From Cruorifilaria tuberocauda (taxonomy: Eukaryota; Nematoda; Chromadorea; Rhabditida; Onchocercidae), in assembly GCA_013365365.1 (NCBI GenBank), contig JABVXU010000008.1:62001-126000 (forward strand): a stretch of DNA of 64,000 nt, read 5' to 3'. Below, one piece after another: positions 25,768-37,750 of the stretch. The translations under genes were made by a program, and so were the position numbers. Under the pieces are notes generated by a model. It was not told where the DNA came from and did no database searches. It saw nothing but the letters and a program-made list of their open reading frames with translations. Within the stretch, counting starts at the first letter, position 1; each line of letters begins with the position of its first letter.

Positions 25768-28104
25768 CTGGCCTTATGTGTTTGTCGTATTAGTAATGAG
25801 ATATTTACACACTTTATATTTGGCAATATTTTATTTAGCGGAAGCGGATTAATAAAACGAGAGCGTAAAAATAATTGAACTGTGAATTCAAAAATTTTTC
25901 ATGCTACTGTGCCCAAATGAAATCTTGTATGATTAACTGGTAATATGCTTAACGATTCTTGAATAATAGTGCTAATGCTGAAACAAAAATGGGACGTATA
26001 TGAAGGATTGACATGATCGTAAAGTATCAAAATCTGAATTGAAAAATGATAGATAATCGTCGTAAGTGTTGTACCCATGGTAACGGGATATGCGGTGTTT
26101 GCGTGCTCGCTTCCTTGTCAACTGGAAATTTCTAATAACTTGCCAAAGGAGATTCTTCGGAACTCTTCACATTTCTCCATGTAAGGAAGTGGCCAATTTC
26201 TAATATTTTCGTTTGATTTCTACAAAACTTTTCAAGTGGTAGGCAGCGGACACTGCCGATTATATACTATTTACCCATATAACGCGCTTTCTCTTATCTC
26301 ACAATCATTTTTCTATTAATTTACAACTTAATTCACAATTGACTAGAAAGAAGTATACACAACTCAACTATGCCAGCAGTACCTCGTATTACGATAATGT
26401 GAAAATTAACCACATCTTATACAATGTTTACAGTTCACATCTTTTCATTTTCAGCAAATTTTTCTTCGTTTTGCTTAAAAGCCGCTTTTGCACCGGCGAC
26501 AAGCCATGACTTATGTGAAACTATATTTATTCATTTGCAACAAACAGTATGAACCAAATTTCATATGCAACCACTTACAACTACACCGGTTTTCAGCGTG
26601 GCATTGATTTGTGTCACCTCATATTTATTCTTTTCCAACGTTGCTTAGAAATGATTCCACACATGATAGCAAAAGGTATAATTCTCCACTTATGCTGTGT
26701 TTAAGATTATTCTGAAGTGTACAGAAACTGACTATGAATTTTGCTTCCAATACTGTCTTTAATAATGGCAAATAACGGAAAAATTCATTTTAATTAACTA
26801 TACAGAAAATGAAAATCATGTTAGACACAAGAAAAAATGATGAAGATCAGAGAGCATGATCACAATAAACAAATAGACCCGATAGTAAACTGTAGAATTC
26901 AACAGACCTCGTCTTCAGTGGTTCGTTGACATGGCATTTTATATGTACAACGCCAACCCAGATTTCTTCTATCATAATGAGCATCTTCTGGAAGATCTGC
27001 TTTTAACTTTTCACCTTAACTAACCCTACATTTATAAAGTATGAGAAGCAAAATAATAATTTTGAAACAATATACAATATCCAGATTAAAGCAAAAATTT
27101 CCGGGTCCTCCTTAATAATTTAAGCTACTCGTTCTCAGAAAACTCTTTCGTTTCAATTTTTAGCAGTTTTTTTTGGTAAATTAGTCAACGAAAAAAAAAT
27201 CCAATTCGACCAAAGTTCATAATGGTTTTAAATTATATTTGAAAACTACGAATTTTTTGTGAAAAGATTTTGCAGAGCAATGATGTGCTCTCAGTGGACT
27301 ATAGAAAAATCACAACTCACGACACTCCAAAACAGTTGGAGTCAAATTTCATTTTTTTTTTGTGTCTTCGGTAGACAAAACAAAGTAGTGCCGCCTACTT
27401 GTCATTAATTATTGACCAACATGCAAGTGCACTGGAGAGTGGTTCCCGCATAAAAATTAGTAAGATAAGATCAACATGATAACAAAATATGTTAGTTCCA
27501 AAAACTGTACAAAGTCTGTTTGCTCATCAAATTCAAAACTCAAACAAGAACTTGAGCATTAGTAATCGGAAAAAATTAATGAATAATACTAGGAAGTAAC
27601 TTAAGTTAAGAAGTTTAATATTTACATTTTTGACAGTCATTTCTTGCTTGCTAAAAAAGAAAAAACCTATAAGACATAGGCAAAGTGGATATGAAAAATC
27701 TTCGTGGCAATATATCAACAAATGAATTTATGAATTCAAAATCAAAAAAATGATGGGAAAAGAGAAAAATAATAAAAATATTAATGTGAAAAGGAAGTGT
27801 CATTCAATATCATAATTGAAATTAATTGAGAAGTTTAGTAGAATGAAACAAACAGATAGAAAAATGAGGTAGGATATAGTATAAATCGAATCAAATTTCA
27901 ACTAAATAAAAAGTTGTATACAAATATTTCAAAAAAAGGTATATCTCGCTGCTTTTAAGCTGAAACCGTAAGTATGACCAGATTTCTACTGAAATTACTA
28001 CTATTAAATGTAAAAAATGTAAGAAGTGCAGAAAGAAATTACTCATAAATTATATATGATTTAAATTTGAATTTCTAGAAGGCACATTTCTGGAAACCAT
28101 CTTA
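25768..28104. other. Intergenic region upstream of rab-28
   Basis: About 2.3 kb with no supported gene, between the rab-28 start and the 3' end of the FoxP gene (both minus). It contains the rab-28 promoter, including the RFX/X-box candidate. The distal part is AT-rich and carries the FoxP 3' flank. Confidence 0.4.
26071..26084. promoter_or_regulatory. Candidate X-box (RFX/DAF-19 site) for rab-28
   Basis: GTACCCATGGTAAC is a near-perfect inverted repeat. It matches the nematode X-box pattern RYYNYY-AT-RRNRAC at 13 of 14 positions on either strand (minus-strand reading GTTACCATGGGTAC). It sits 303 bp upstream of the rab-28 ATG. X-boxes drive DAF-19-dependent genes in ciliated neurons, which fits a ciliary GTPase. 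The distance is larger than the 60-200 bp typical for C. elegans. Confidence 0.5.
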
Positions 28105-31100
28105 CTATGATTCTTCTCCGATCTCAAGTTTTGGACTAGACTTTTCTTCCTTAATGAACATCTGCAGCGAGCTGGGAGTAACATTCTCGGCAGCTAATAC
28201 TTCCTGCTTAATATCGCAAAGGAGCACTGCTTCTGGATGCTCACTGGCTGCAATCATCATACTTGCCGCAGATGCTACAGCTGCTGTGGAAAGTAAACTT
28301 AATGGATTATCAGGTTTCGGTGTTGACGGCGTACTCCGTGACGTGTGCGCACGTTGAGGTCGCCGTCGATAGAATTCCGAATCATCCACTGTCCATACGG
28401 CACCTTTTACATTCTGCTCAACCCGTGCAAAACATTTATGTAACGACAAGTTGTGCCTCACTGCATTCTGCAAAATTAAGTTAAAATTTACGGAAATTTT
28501 TCAGGTCCATCGTTGGTCTACAATTCTAAAGTTCACTGTAATTTTCAAGTAAATTTCTTAAGTTTTTATTTTTCGAATAGAACTTGAATATAATTAACTA
28601 TGATGACGGTTTAAAATGTAGATAATATTGCATTTTTACAAAAATTTGTATTAGTCTGACACTAATAGATCATTCAAAGATTAATGAAATAATTTATCAA
28701 TACTAAAATATGATGTAAATTGAGAACAGTTGCTTCGGTCTCATCTAATCACATCTCACAACTATAAGATTTGAAGCTGTAAACCAGACATGTGGTAAAA
28801 ATGAACCATTACAGTATCACCTTCCAAGTTGCAGCATTCCTCCGAAAATATGCAAATGTTTCCGTAAACCACTGATAAATTTCGTTAAGCGTTAACTGGC
28901 AATCCTTGGATTCCATGATGGCTTCGCGTATCAGAGATGCATATGTATACGGTGGACGTACATCATGCGTCCGATAAAATTCGCGATTTCTTGCAATATC
29001 GGTTGAAATATGTAAAACAACCTTGTCGTTGATTTTCCGACGTGGTGTTGGAGTTGTACGATGATGATGTTGCTGCTGCTGCTGTTGATCTTGCTGCTGC
29101 TGTGAACCTTCAACGTTTGACACATTTGGCAATGACAATGCCGAAATCGTCTGCTGCTGAAGAAACAATTTTGATTAGACTAATAAAGCAAATTTTTTAT
29201 TCATTTCCAAATTTCGATGTGCATCTTTCATCCGATAACAATGATGCTCAGTTAAAGCTAAGTTCAATGAAAAGAAAAAAGTATAGAACTTCCTGTCAAA
29301 TCTCGATTAACTCTATTAAATAAAATATGAATGGATATTAAGAAGTACCAGATTTTACCCACATCTCAATAAACATCAATTTGTAGCTCTCCGTCAATAT
29401 CCTTATTTACCTAATTTTACGGAAAGCCATTATATTCTACATTTACTTACCTGTCAAATAATTTGCAGATTCTTACTTTCCTGCTGCTGGAGTGAAACTA
29501 AAAAGATGAACAACAATTCCGTAGTATTCTTTGAATTTAATAACGAACAGACTTTTTCCCACAATTAACGTGAACTTAAAAATTGCATCTGACTTTATAT
29601 TACTTAACCCAGTAACAACAGAATCCGATCACTTCAATCCCTGAATTAACAACACCAAAAACAGGTGTCCAAAATATCAGTAAAAGGATTCGTTTCCGTA
29701 TAATTCAGAATGGGTAAGTATCTATAAAGTTTAGCAGGAATAAGTCAATAAGGATGACCAACCTGATCGGGTAAGGAATCAGTTTTTGGTTCTGCAAGTG
29801 TTGGTGATGGGATTGATACTGAATCTTGTGACTGTTGTAAAGTGCCTAAGGTTGGCGTGGTAGTATCAGGTGATTGTTTCATGTGTAAATGCTGCATCAT
29901 AGCTTGCAGACGAGTACGTTCTCTGTTAAGCCTATGTTCTAGATTATCCACTATCTCGATTTGAGCTCGACACTGCTGAGCAGATCGTTCATCGAGCGTA
30001 TGCACCGTCGCCAAATGATGCAAAAATGTGGCGAAATTTTCGCATGGCTGATCACATTGCGGCCAAGTGCAGAGATTATGCTAAAAACAAAAAAAAAAAG
30101 GCTTCAAACCAGATAGAAAAATGTGAACTCTATAACCCTGGAAAAAAGTTGTAAAATATAATGAAATTGTTTTAATGGCAGCGACCAAGCTCACCGAACA
30201 ATTTTAACATTTGTTAACGGTCCCGTACAATTTACAATTGCCAAGTACTTTCTCTTTACTATGCCATTTTTCTTGTATGCTTGAAGAACTTGGAAATTTA
30301 TCCATTACATAACCTTATTTCATTAGTCTATTAGACCTCAACCAAACAGTTATCACGCTTCTTAATTTAAACAGTATGTTTCACAGGTGTTTTTTGAATT
30401 CAGAAAATTCAGGTGGATGTTACTGGGTGAGAATGGATAAGTACGTTAAGAATAATAAAGATTTCAAATAATAAGATGATAAAATGAAATGAAACAAAAA
30501 AGACAAGTGCTACAGTAGATATTAAAAAACCGGTTTTGGAAAAAAACTTTTTTTTAAGATAAACTCGTCAATCAATCTTTTCTGCGCCTTTTTGCATGTC
30601 CCTTTCATTCATTTCCCATGCTGATATTCAGGCTGAACGGCAATAATTATGCTTTCGCAGTATCGAATTCTGAATATGCGTTTTTGATTTTCATTTTTCT
30701 AAATCTCGTTTCAACCTAATTTAAATAAAAAATTTATGAAATGAATCCAAAATCCCGAGACCTATGATAAGCAAAGTATCATCATCTAGCTCTAGAAATT
30801 TTCTCGGAAATTTGAAAATCTAATTCTCCTGATACAAACTAGGAATTACCCGTTAGAAACTTTAATGAAGTCACAAAATTTGAAATATGATTGGGAACAG
30901 GTATCGAGAAAAATGCGTATGAGGCCTAAATTATATATTAAGCAAGAAAATTCTCTCTTTTGGTCATTCAGGATTTTTTGCGAATTTCCTGCCTAACAAA
31001 AGCATAACTGAGGAAGAGTATGATGTGTGTGCAGAATTTATAAATAAAATTCACAAAAAAAGGAAAATAATTTACTTGGTTGCGTATTCAATCACTCATT

Positions 31101-34100
31101 TGCCTACTAATACTTCCTTTCGAAAACAATGAAATAAATTGAAAAATGAAACTTTAATGAAGCTCCACATACATATTTTATTAATAATTATTTCCCCACG
31201 TTTTTTTGTCACTGTTTGTAGTAATATAATCGGTCAAGCTGATCAGTGAATGAATCTCATAGATCTTATAGTTGGTAGAAAACCTTGCAATAGCAATTGA
31301 TAAGGTGTAGAAGAGATTAATAATGTTTGTAAAACCAATTTTTTTTTATATTATTTCGTCAGCAGCAAAGCTAACAAACTCTGCCTTCCACTTCTCTTAC
31401 CTTACATTTTTATCATAAAAGACATGCGACAGATATGATTTGGATAAATTAGCAAGGAAAATGATTAGGACGGACGGAGCTGACGCACCAAGGCAAAAAA
31501 GAAGAGAAGTGCACACTATGTTGAGACCGTGCACTGATATGAAAATAAAAAACAAAGCATTCCGTAACGATGATAATTTGGGATGCGGGATGAACAAGCG
31601 ATCCTCTCATACTATTTGTCATTCACTCACTTCCTCCTGGTTTTTAGCTTTCCACACTTCTCTATGTCTAACGATTATTGATATCATGCAGGATTAATTC
31701 AAAAATTTCTTTGTAAATCTTAAAATCAAAAAATGGAACATCGTTTCACTAAGTAATAATATAAGACCGCAACATTTAGCATTTTGCGAACTCTCCAATA
31801 ATAAATTTAAAATGCGTCAAACTAAATGAAGACAAAAATAACTAAATGTTGTGAAAATAATGAGTAATGATAAAATTTGACCACTGCGCAATCGATTGCA
31901 TCGATATTGTTAATTTAGGAACCATTCAGAGGTTGAAAGCAACAAACACAATAATATGTGGATAGGAAATAACGTAGATTTAAGTATTGTTGAACTATCA
32001 AGTTAGTATTAAATAGTTAATTCTTCGTTCATAGCACAGCATAAATTCCATAGCATAAATCAATTATGCTACCACCTTTATTCTTGCTCCCAGAGTTATG
32101 AATCCTACTTAAAGAACTTTCCTCAGTAGTGCATGCTTTTGCCACTCTAAAAAAAGTTGTGTAAACGGCAATTTTGATTTGGACGCGATGCCGATGAAAA
32201 TGAATCCCTCTTCCTCTAACAATGAATGTGGTCATTAAAAAAACCGCGATAACTAAAATATGCACGAATTAATAAAACACTACTCATATTATCGGTATTA
32301 CATATTACGGCTGAAAGCATTGGTTAGTGAAGTTGTTTATTTAAATTATATTTCAAATAAACAATATGTAGTAATAGTTAAAAAAATAACTTCGCTTTTC
32401 CATTTTTGTTGATGCTGCGAAAAAGAAAAAGTAAAACAAAGCATGAAAGTGAATTTTTTTCACTAGGGCGATGTAGCGTAAAATTCATAGTACACACTTC
32501 CACCTTTTTTTCATTCGCCTCACACAGTAACTTGAATTATCACCCTACCTACAAACACGCTCTACCATCCTACCGAACAGGTTATATTGCAGTATCTTTT
32601 TAAACCTGTACTTGTATATTTTTCTAAAAGCAAATGATTCCTATTTTGTACTTTTTATTATCCTCTTCTAATAAAACAAATAATATAAGCACATTATAAA
32701 AGCTCATTTCTTCCCGTAATTTCCCAAATGATTATCATAATTATTGCTAATATCATCATATAATCATCAGTAACCACCATTCTAACATGCTTATTTTCAT
32801 CATGTTTATCGTTTAATACTATCATTACCATTCGTATCAACATTTTCACCATACCAACACTTCCTTTATACCGCATTATCGCTAATAAATTGCTACTGCT
32901 CACATCGCTGGTATCAGCAACATCATAATGTCGTAATCCTAAAGTTATCAGAGAGCAGTAACGGAAATGTAGAGAAAAGTTTCGTAACCAAGTTTATGTC
33001 AATACATCTGAAAAAAATTTGATCGAGAAAATGAATTCCAGCAGAGTGAGAAACAGACGTTTACGAATTCAGATTGAACAGAGAGGGAAGGAGAGAAATG
33101 AGGGAGAAAGGGAAAGGAAGGAGGTATAAGAGAGAAAGAAGAAAGGATTAACCTCTTCTGTGTGTAAAACATGCATACGCATTTCATAACCGAATGCGCT
33201 TGTTTACTTCATTTATACCACTTCTCCTCTTTATGTGTTTCTGTTTACTAATGAAGTGAAGACAATCCCTATGCGTCCATATGATAAACAACAACCGTTC
33301 CAGCCCTTCTCTACCGTCATAACCTTTTTCCTCTTTTAAAATATGCGAGAATGGTTGTGCTATTTGTCCAGCAGTATGTTGAAATGTTAAATTATGCCAC
33401 CATAATACTTCATCCCTACCTTAATATCTTCGCTCCTTTGCTCCCAATCCGATCGTATCTGATGGACATCAATGTCATTTCTATTGATAACATAAAATTT
33501 CATATTTAATTATTATGTATCAAAAGCACAAACAGATTGTACAAATTTACAGAGTCCAACAGTTCTTAGATGAAGTAAATCAGTTATGGCGCATTTTTTT
33601 TCCCTTTTCCCAATGAAAACACAATTGTAGAATATAAAATATTTCTTGGATTACGTGAACGTTACGTAACACTCCCTTATTCATTTGCTACGTATCAAAG
33701 TAAGCTATATTCAGCTAAATTTATTTCGAAATTAGCTTAAACTTAAAACAGACACTGAATTTATGAAACTGGCTATCTGCTGATATTACAATTTAGCTTT
33801 AAAAGGTGCATGAACGGAAAATGTGTGTAATGGATTTAAAGGGAAAAGAAATAAAATATCTGAAGATTACTGATAATAATTTCCGATTATTTAGTTGCTG
33901 ATTCGAGACAACCCTAAAATTTTACTGGTAAATAAAAATCACAAAGTGATACTGAAAAATAATATATATATGCAACCAATTCTATATTAAATTTTTACTC
34001 TGCTTCATATTTTGAAACTATTTTTAGGCCAAAAAATATTGAAAGATGTAAACCCAAACCCTTAACAATTTTAATTTTCCTTTAAATTTAAGTTTCTCGA

Positions 34101-35221
34101 TATTAAATCACTGGATGAAGTGTAACATATATCATCATATATCTCACCAAAATATTTGGTAATTGTAATAGAACCGTTAACAAATTAAAGAGATTTGATA
34201 AGGATAATATCAGCATTTTAATTATCTATTTCAATGGGAGAAAGAAATTTAAAATTTTTCTATAAATATAAAAACATTTCAAGTATCACGTAGTATTCCT
34301 GCCTCATAAAAATAAATGATGAGAAGTCAGAGGTCAGCGACAAATTTTGATACATTTGTTTACTCGTTGCACACTCCCTTGTTATGACCATTTATCAAAG
34401 AGAGAGGGAGAGGGAGAAAGATGAAGAAAGGAGAAGACGAAGAGCTGATCACAGGAAATGTTTAAGCGATTGGTGCGATCATAAGCGTTCATGATACTGG
34501 CTGTAAGGGACACGGAGAAGAATCTTTATCGTGACTGGTGAAGGAACTTCTTAGATTTGAAGATTTTTCAAACTAAAATACCAACTAACCTGATAGAGTG
34601 GATGCATTAAAGCTTGGCTGGTACCCGGTAAAGCTGTTAAGTCCAATGGTGGTAATAAAGCTGGGAGACCAAGCATCATATTTTGCCAAATCCGCTGAAG
34701 TTCCGTCTGAGGTCGTAGCTGTTGAGCCAAGCGTTCGTGTAATGCCAACAAAAACATTTGCTCAGCCTTAGTAAAAAAGAAAACCATACTTAGGAGAAAC
34801 ACTACCCATCTTCTTCCTATTCTACAGTTCCATTCAAAAATTTCCATTCATACTCCATATTATTTTAAACTCGGAAAATTATCACATCCCGGACGGTGTA
34901 CAAAGGAAAATGAATTGTCACATGCAATCACACTTGGCGGTAAAATCCAAATTTTGAAAATGCGATAATTGAAAATACTTGGGAAAATGACAAAAAACTG
35001 CATGGTGTATGTTCGCAGTAAAATGCACAAAATATTCGCCAACCTGTGCCTGTTCATTGCGTTGCATTGCGCTTAACTCGTGAGCTAGGACGTCTTGATT
35101 TGAATTAGTATTGGTTGAAATGTTTGGTGACCCCTAGAAACAGATGGAGTTGTTTAAATCAAAATGAGTTGTTACTGACTGATTCGTCATGCAATATCAT
35201 ATCACATACAGATCCGTCCAT
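28105..35221 (-). CDS. fkh-7: FoxP-family forkhead transcription factor
   Basis: Sequence-specific DNA-binding factor of the FoxP class. Confident exons: 35133-35044, 34766-34590, 30080-29763, 29156-28821, 28467-28105. They encode, in order, an N-terminal segment rich in Gln and Leu, the FoxP C2H2 finger ([10 protein letters not shown] ... HLATVH) introduced by MHPLYQ as in vertebrate HPLYG, the leucine-zipper-like [20 protein letters not shown], a short poly-Gln/His stretch, and the forkhead domain. The domain is split by an intron at [19 protein letters not shown] and ends [12 protein letters not shown]. The C-terminus is acidic and contains two I/VKxE sumoylation-like sites. A proposed first exon 35221-35180 ([14 protein letters not shown]) makes the protein 441 aa but implies a 46-nt intron, so the start is tentative. 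A 4.5-kb intron precedes the zinc-finger exon. Vertebrate FoxP proteins are longer, with a large Gln-rich N-terminus. Confidence 0.9.
30081..34589 (-). other. 4.5-kb intron of the FoxP gene
   Basis: No exon is needed here: MHPLYQ at the upstream exon end joins directly to HNLCTWPQC, as in other FoxP proteins. It holds purine-rich tracts (33075-33150 and 34399-34443) and forkhead-type TGTTTAC sites at 33201, 33242 and 34357. No other gene is visible. Confidence 0.5.
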
Positions 35222-35237
35222 TCTGGTCTTTAACAGA

Positions 35238-35291
35238 GGATACTCTTCCTCCATCCTTCCATTCCCCTCCCCTTCTCCCCTTTCTCGCCCT
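35238..35291. repeat. Pyrimidine-rich tract just upstream of the FoxP start
   Basis: Almost unbroken C/T on the plus strand, so purine-rich on the sense strand of the FoxP gene, directly 5' of the proposed first exon. It may be part of the promoter or 5' UTR. Confidence 0.5.
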
Positions 35292-35639
35292 AGAAAAGAA
35301 TGTGTCTTCTCGACTAGATCATCAAAGCAACTTTACTAATATGCTCTTTTAAAAGATACCGTGAAACTGACAACATCTCCATATTTTTTCCCAAACTTCA
35401 ATTTTAATTTTCAAAAATGAAACCCTACATCAGTTTCCAGCAGCTTGTCTCGTCCCAGCATACATTCCAATAACTATAATAATGGCTTAATTCTACAATC
35501 CGGTAACGATATCAGAAATTAATCCCTATAAAAAGAAAAAGTGATGCGTTTTGGCTGCCAGTGCAAAATAATGCGATGCTTACATGAGAACTCGTCAAAA
35601 ACTACCAATAGCTTTCATTATGGGAAAGAGGTTTCCTCT

Positions 35640-35765
35640 GAGGGCCCCCTTTTCGTTTTTTATTGGTAAGTAAAAAACGAACCGATTGTTCCATGGAGAG
35701 CGGGCGGGCAGAGATACGGGGATAGAAGGGGGCAGCTGCGCTTTGCACAAACTCACTCGACGACT

Positions 35766-35796
<31 letters not shown>

Positions 35797-35960
35797 AAGC
35801 AGCAGCAGCAGCAGGAGCAGTGCATAGGCTCACAGGCCTTGTTTACTCCCTGTTTACCCCTCAACCTCCTCCCCGCCGTCTAAATGTAAACAGATGAGTG
35901 TTCACGCCACATTGCCATACATCAGAGAATCCTCCGCGGCGTGTTGCACAGGCGCTCAGG
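35640..35960. promoter_or_regulatory. GC-richer block with CAG tract and forkhead sites, likely FoxP promoter
   Basis: It is noticeably richer in G+C than its surroundings and includes a GC-box-like GCGGGCGGGC near 35700. It contains the CAG tract and three forkhead consensus sites: TTGTTTAC at 35839-35846, TGTTTAC at 35851-35857 and GTAAACA at 35886-35892. Being 0.4-0.7 kb upstream of the proposed FoxP start, it is a good promoter candidate. On the minus strand TCGA/GTGAGT near 35755 would make a strong splice donor for a non-coding leader exon. Confidence 0.4.
35766..35820. repeat. Interrupted (CAG)n trinucleotide tract
   Basis: About 18 triplets, mostly CAG with CAA, AAG and GAG interruptions, on the plus strand; the FoxP sense strand reads CTG. 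It therefore does not encode the FoxP poly-Gln region. The plus-strand frame would encode poly-Gln, but no gene context supports its translation. Confidence 0.85.
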
Positions 35961-36098
35961 GATGCAACCCTACTCCATGTTCATTTCTCCCTTAACTCTC
36001 CCGACTCCACCAGTAAAGTAAGCAGTAAGGAGCACCATCATAAGTAATATCTCATTCTCTGTGCATATCTGCATACAGAATCTATTCGACTATCTGCA

Positions 36099-36128
36099 TA
36101 TCTCTCTCTCTCTCTTTCTCTCTCTTCA
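36099..36128. repeat. (CT)n microsatellite
   Basis: Short interrupted dinucleotide CT run on the plus strand in the intergenic region. A (CA)n run follows near 36298-36310. Confidence 0.8.
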
Positions 36129-37625
36129 TCTGTATACCTTTCCTCCTTTACCCATTAATACGTACGCCATTAAGTGTGCGTGTTTATCACGTGTATCTTC
36201 CTTCCAAATATGTGAATTTATCAGTTTCGATTTTGCCGCTCGCCATAACCTCCCACCTAACCCAAGTTTGTGAACAATCCGTTCATTAGCTCTCCAGACA
36301 CACACACACGCATACGCATCAGATACGTGTGTGTACACAAGCCTATCCATCTCTGTGTGTATCGTTGTCGATGGATTCATCCTTCGTAAACATTCCCGAA
36401 CAAATAACATAATTACTTCTTGCTTTCCTCTTTTTTTGTTAGAATAAAAATTGTCCTTTATAGAAATGAAAAAAAGGAAAATGAACCGTTTGGACGTCGA
36501 TGAAGGGACGAATCAGTAAGTTTGGGCAAACGTTCCTGTTGTTATTGATGCTAGAACGATAGCTGGTTGGATGCTACGAAATTCCGGAAGAAGTTGAGTA
36601 AATGATTAAATTCGGATCCAAAATGATGTGTTTCCTGAAGAGTTCAAGATAGATGATGGCAGGCAGATAGAAATGAGAATATAAACAAAAGGTATTTCGG
36701 AAGCGAAGTCCAATAATTGAAGAAGAGGAAGGTGATAGTTAGCTTCATTCATGATAGTTGATTGTACTTGAAGAATGGTAGTGGAAAAAGTGGAAGGATA
36801 GATGAATATGAATAGTAATAACGAAACGATTATAGGGAATAACTTCATTTAATTATAGAAGGTACACTGAAAGACACATTGTGCAACTTTGGACGATTAT
36901 CATCCCTCTCTTTCCTCTTCCTTCCAAAAAATGAAACAACGGATAGATACCAAACCATATGTATAAAATTTGAAAAGTTGTAAAAGTGGTAAATTTGCAA
37001 TTATAACAGTGATAATATTTAAAAGTGATAAAGTTTATTGAGATATCGAAAGCAGACAAGTTGATTGATTGTTGGTTATGTGATGATAATATAATAGTAG
37101 TTATTTGCTGTTGTGATGTTGTTGTTGTTGTCGTTGTTGCCTCCTTTTCACTCAATAACTGTTACTTGTTACCCATTTTGTTTACTCCTCTCTTTTTCTG
37201 CTTCCTCTCTTCCCTTATCATAATTCTGTGTTATGTCTCACAATTGTCATGCGCCCACATACAAATTACGCGATGACATCGCCAATAAAGAGCACAACAA
37301 CAATAACCAATGATAATAACAACTAATATGTAATAACTGAAATACGTGCCTATAGCTCGCATTTTTCTCTCTAAACAACACGTCAAATCATCCATCAGGT
37401 GGGGTGTGTAGTTCACCTTTCATCCAATATATATCAAGTTCACATGATTCCTTTTTCATAAACAAAAATTAAAATTCGCTGTATTTCATTGACCAAAATC
37501 AGTGAGGCATAAACAGAGGGATAATACCAGTTCAAAATTTATTTATTCATTAAATTTATTTTCGTTCAAAACGAATTTTATCGTGATATTTTATTTGATC
37601 CAAGAATTGGTATTAAGTGGAACTG

Positions 37626-37750
37626 CCCCCTCCTCCTCCTCCCCCTCCTCCTCTTCCTCTTCCTCCTCTTCCTCCTCCTCCTCCTCCTCCCCCTCCTCCT
37701 CCTCCTCCTCCTCCTCCTCCTCCTCCTCCTCCTCCTCCTTCTTCCCTTCC
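37626..37750. repeat. (CTC)n polypyrimidine microsatellite
   Basis: About 125 bp of almost uninterrupted CTC/CTT/CCC triplets on the plus strand, with no purine. The poly-Ser and poly-Glu/Arg open frames across it on both strands are products of the repeat, not genes. A homopurine/homopyrimidine tract of this length with mirror symmetry can form triplex (H-) DNA. Confidence 0.95.

Noticed and set aside
35595..35883. Poly-Gln, poly-Leu and poly-Cys frames across the CAG tract
   Set aside because: Repeat artefacts. The tract is antisense to the FoxP gene, so it is not its poly-Gln region.
36260..36274. Second SL1-like stretch (ACCCAAGTTTG)
   Set aside because: Only 11 contiguous matching bases, and flanks unlike SL1 on both sides; compatible with chance.
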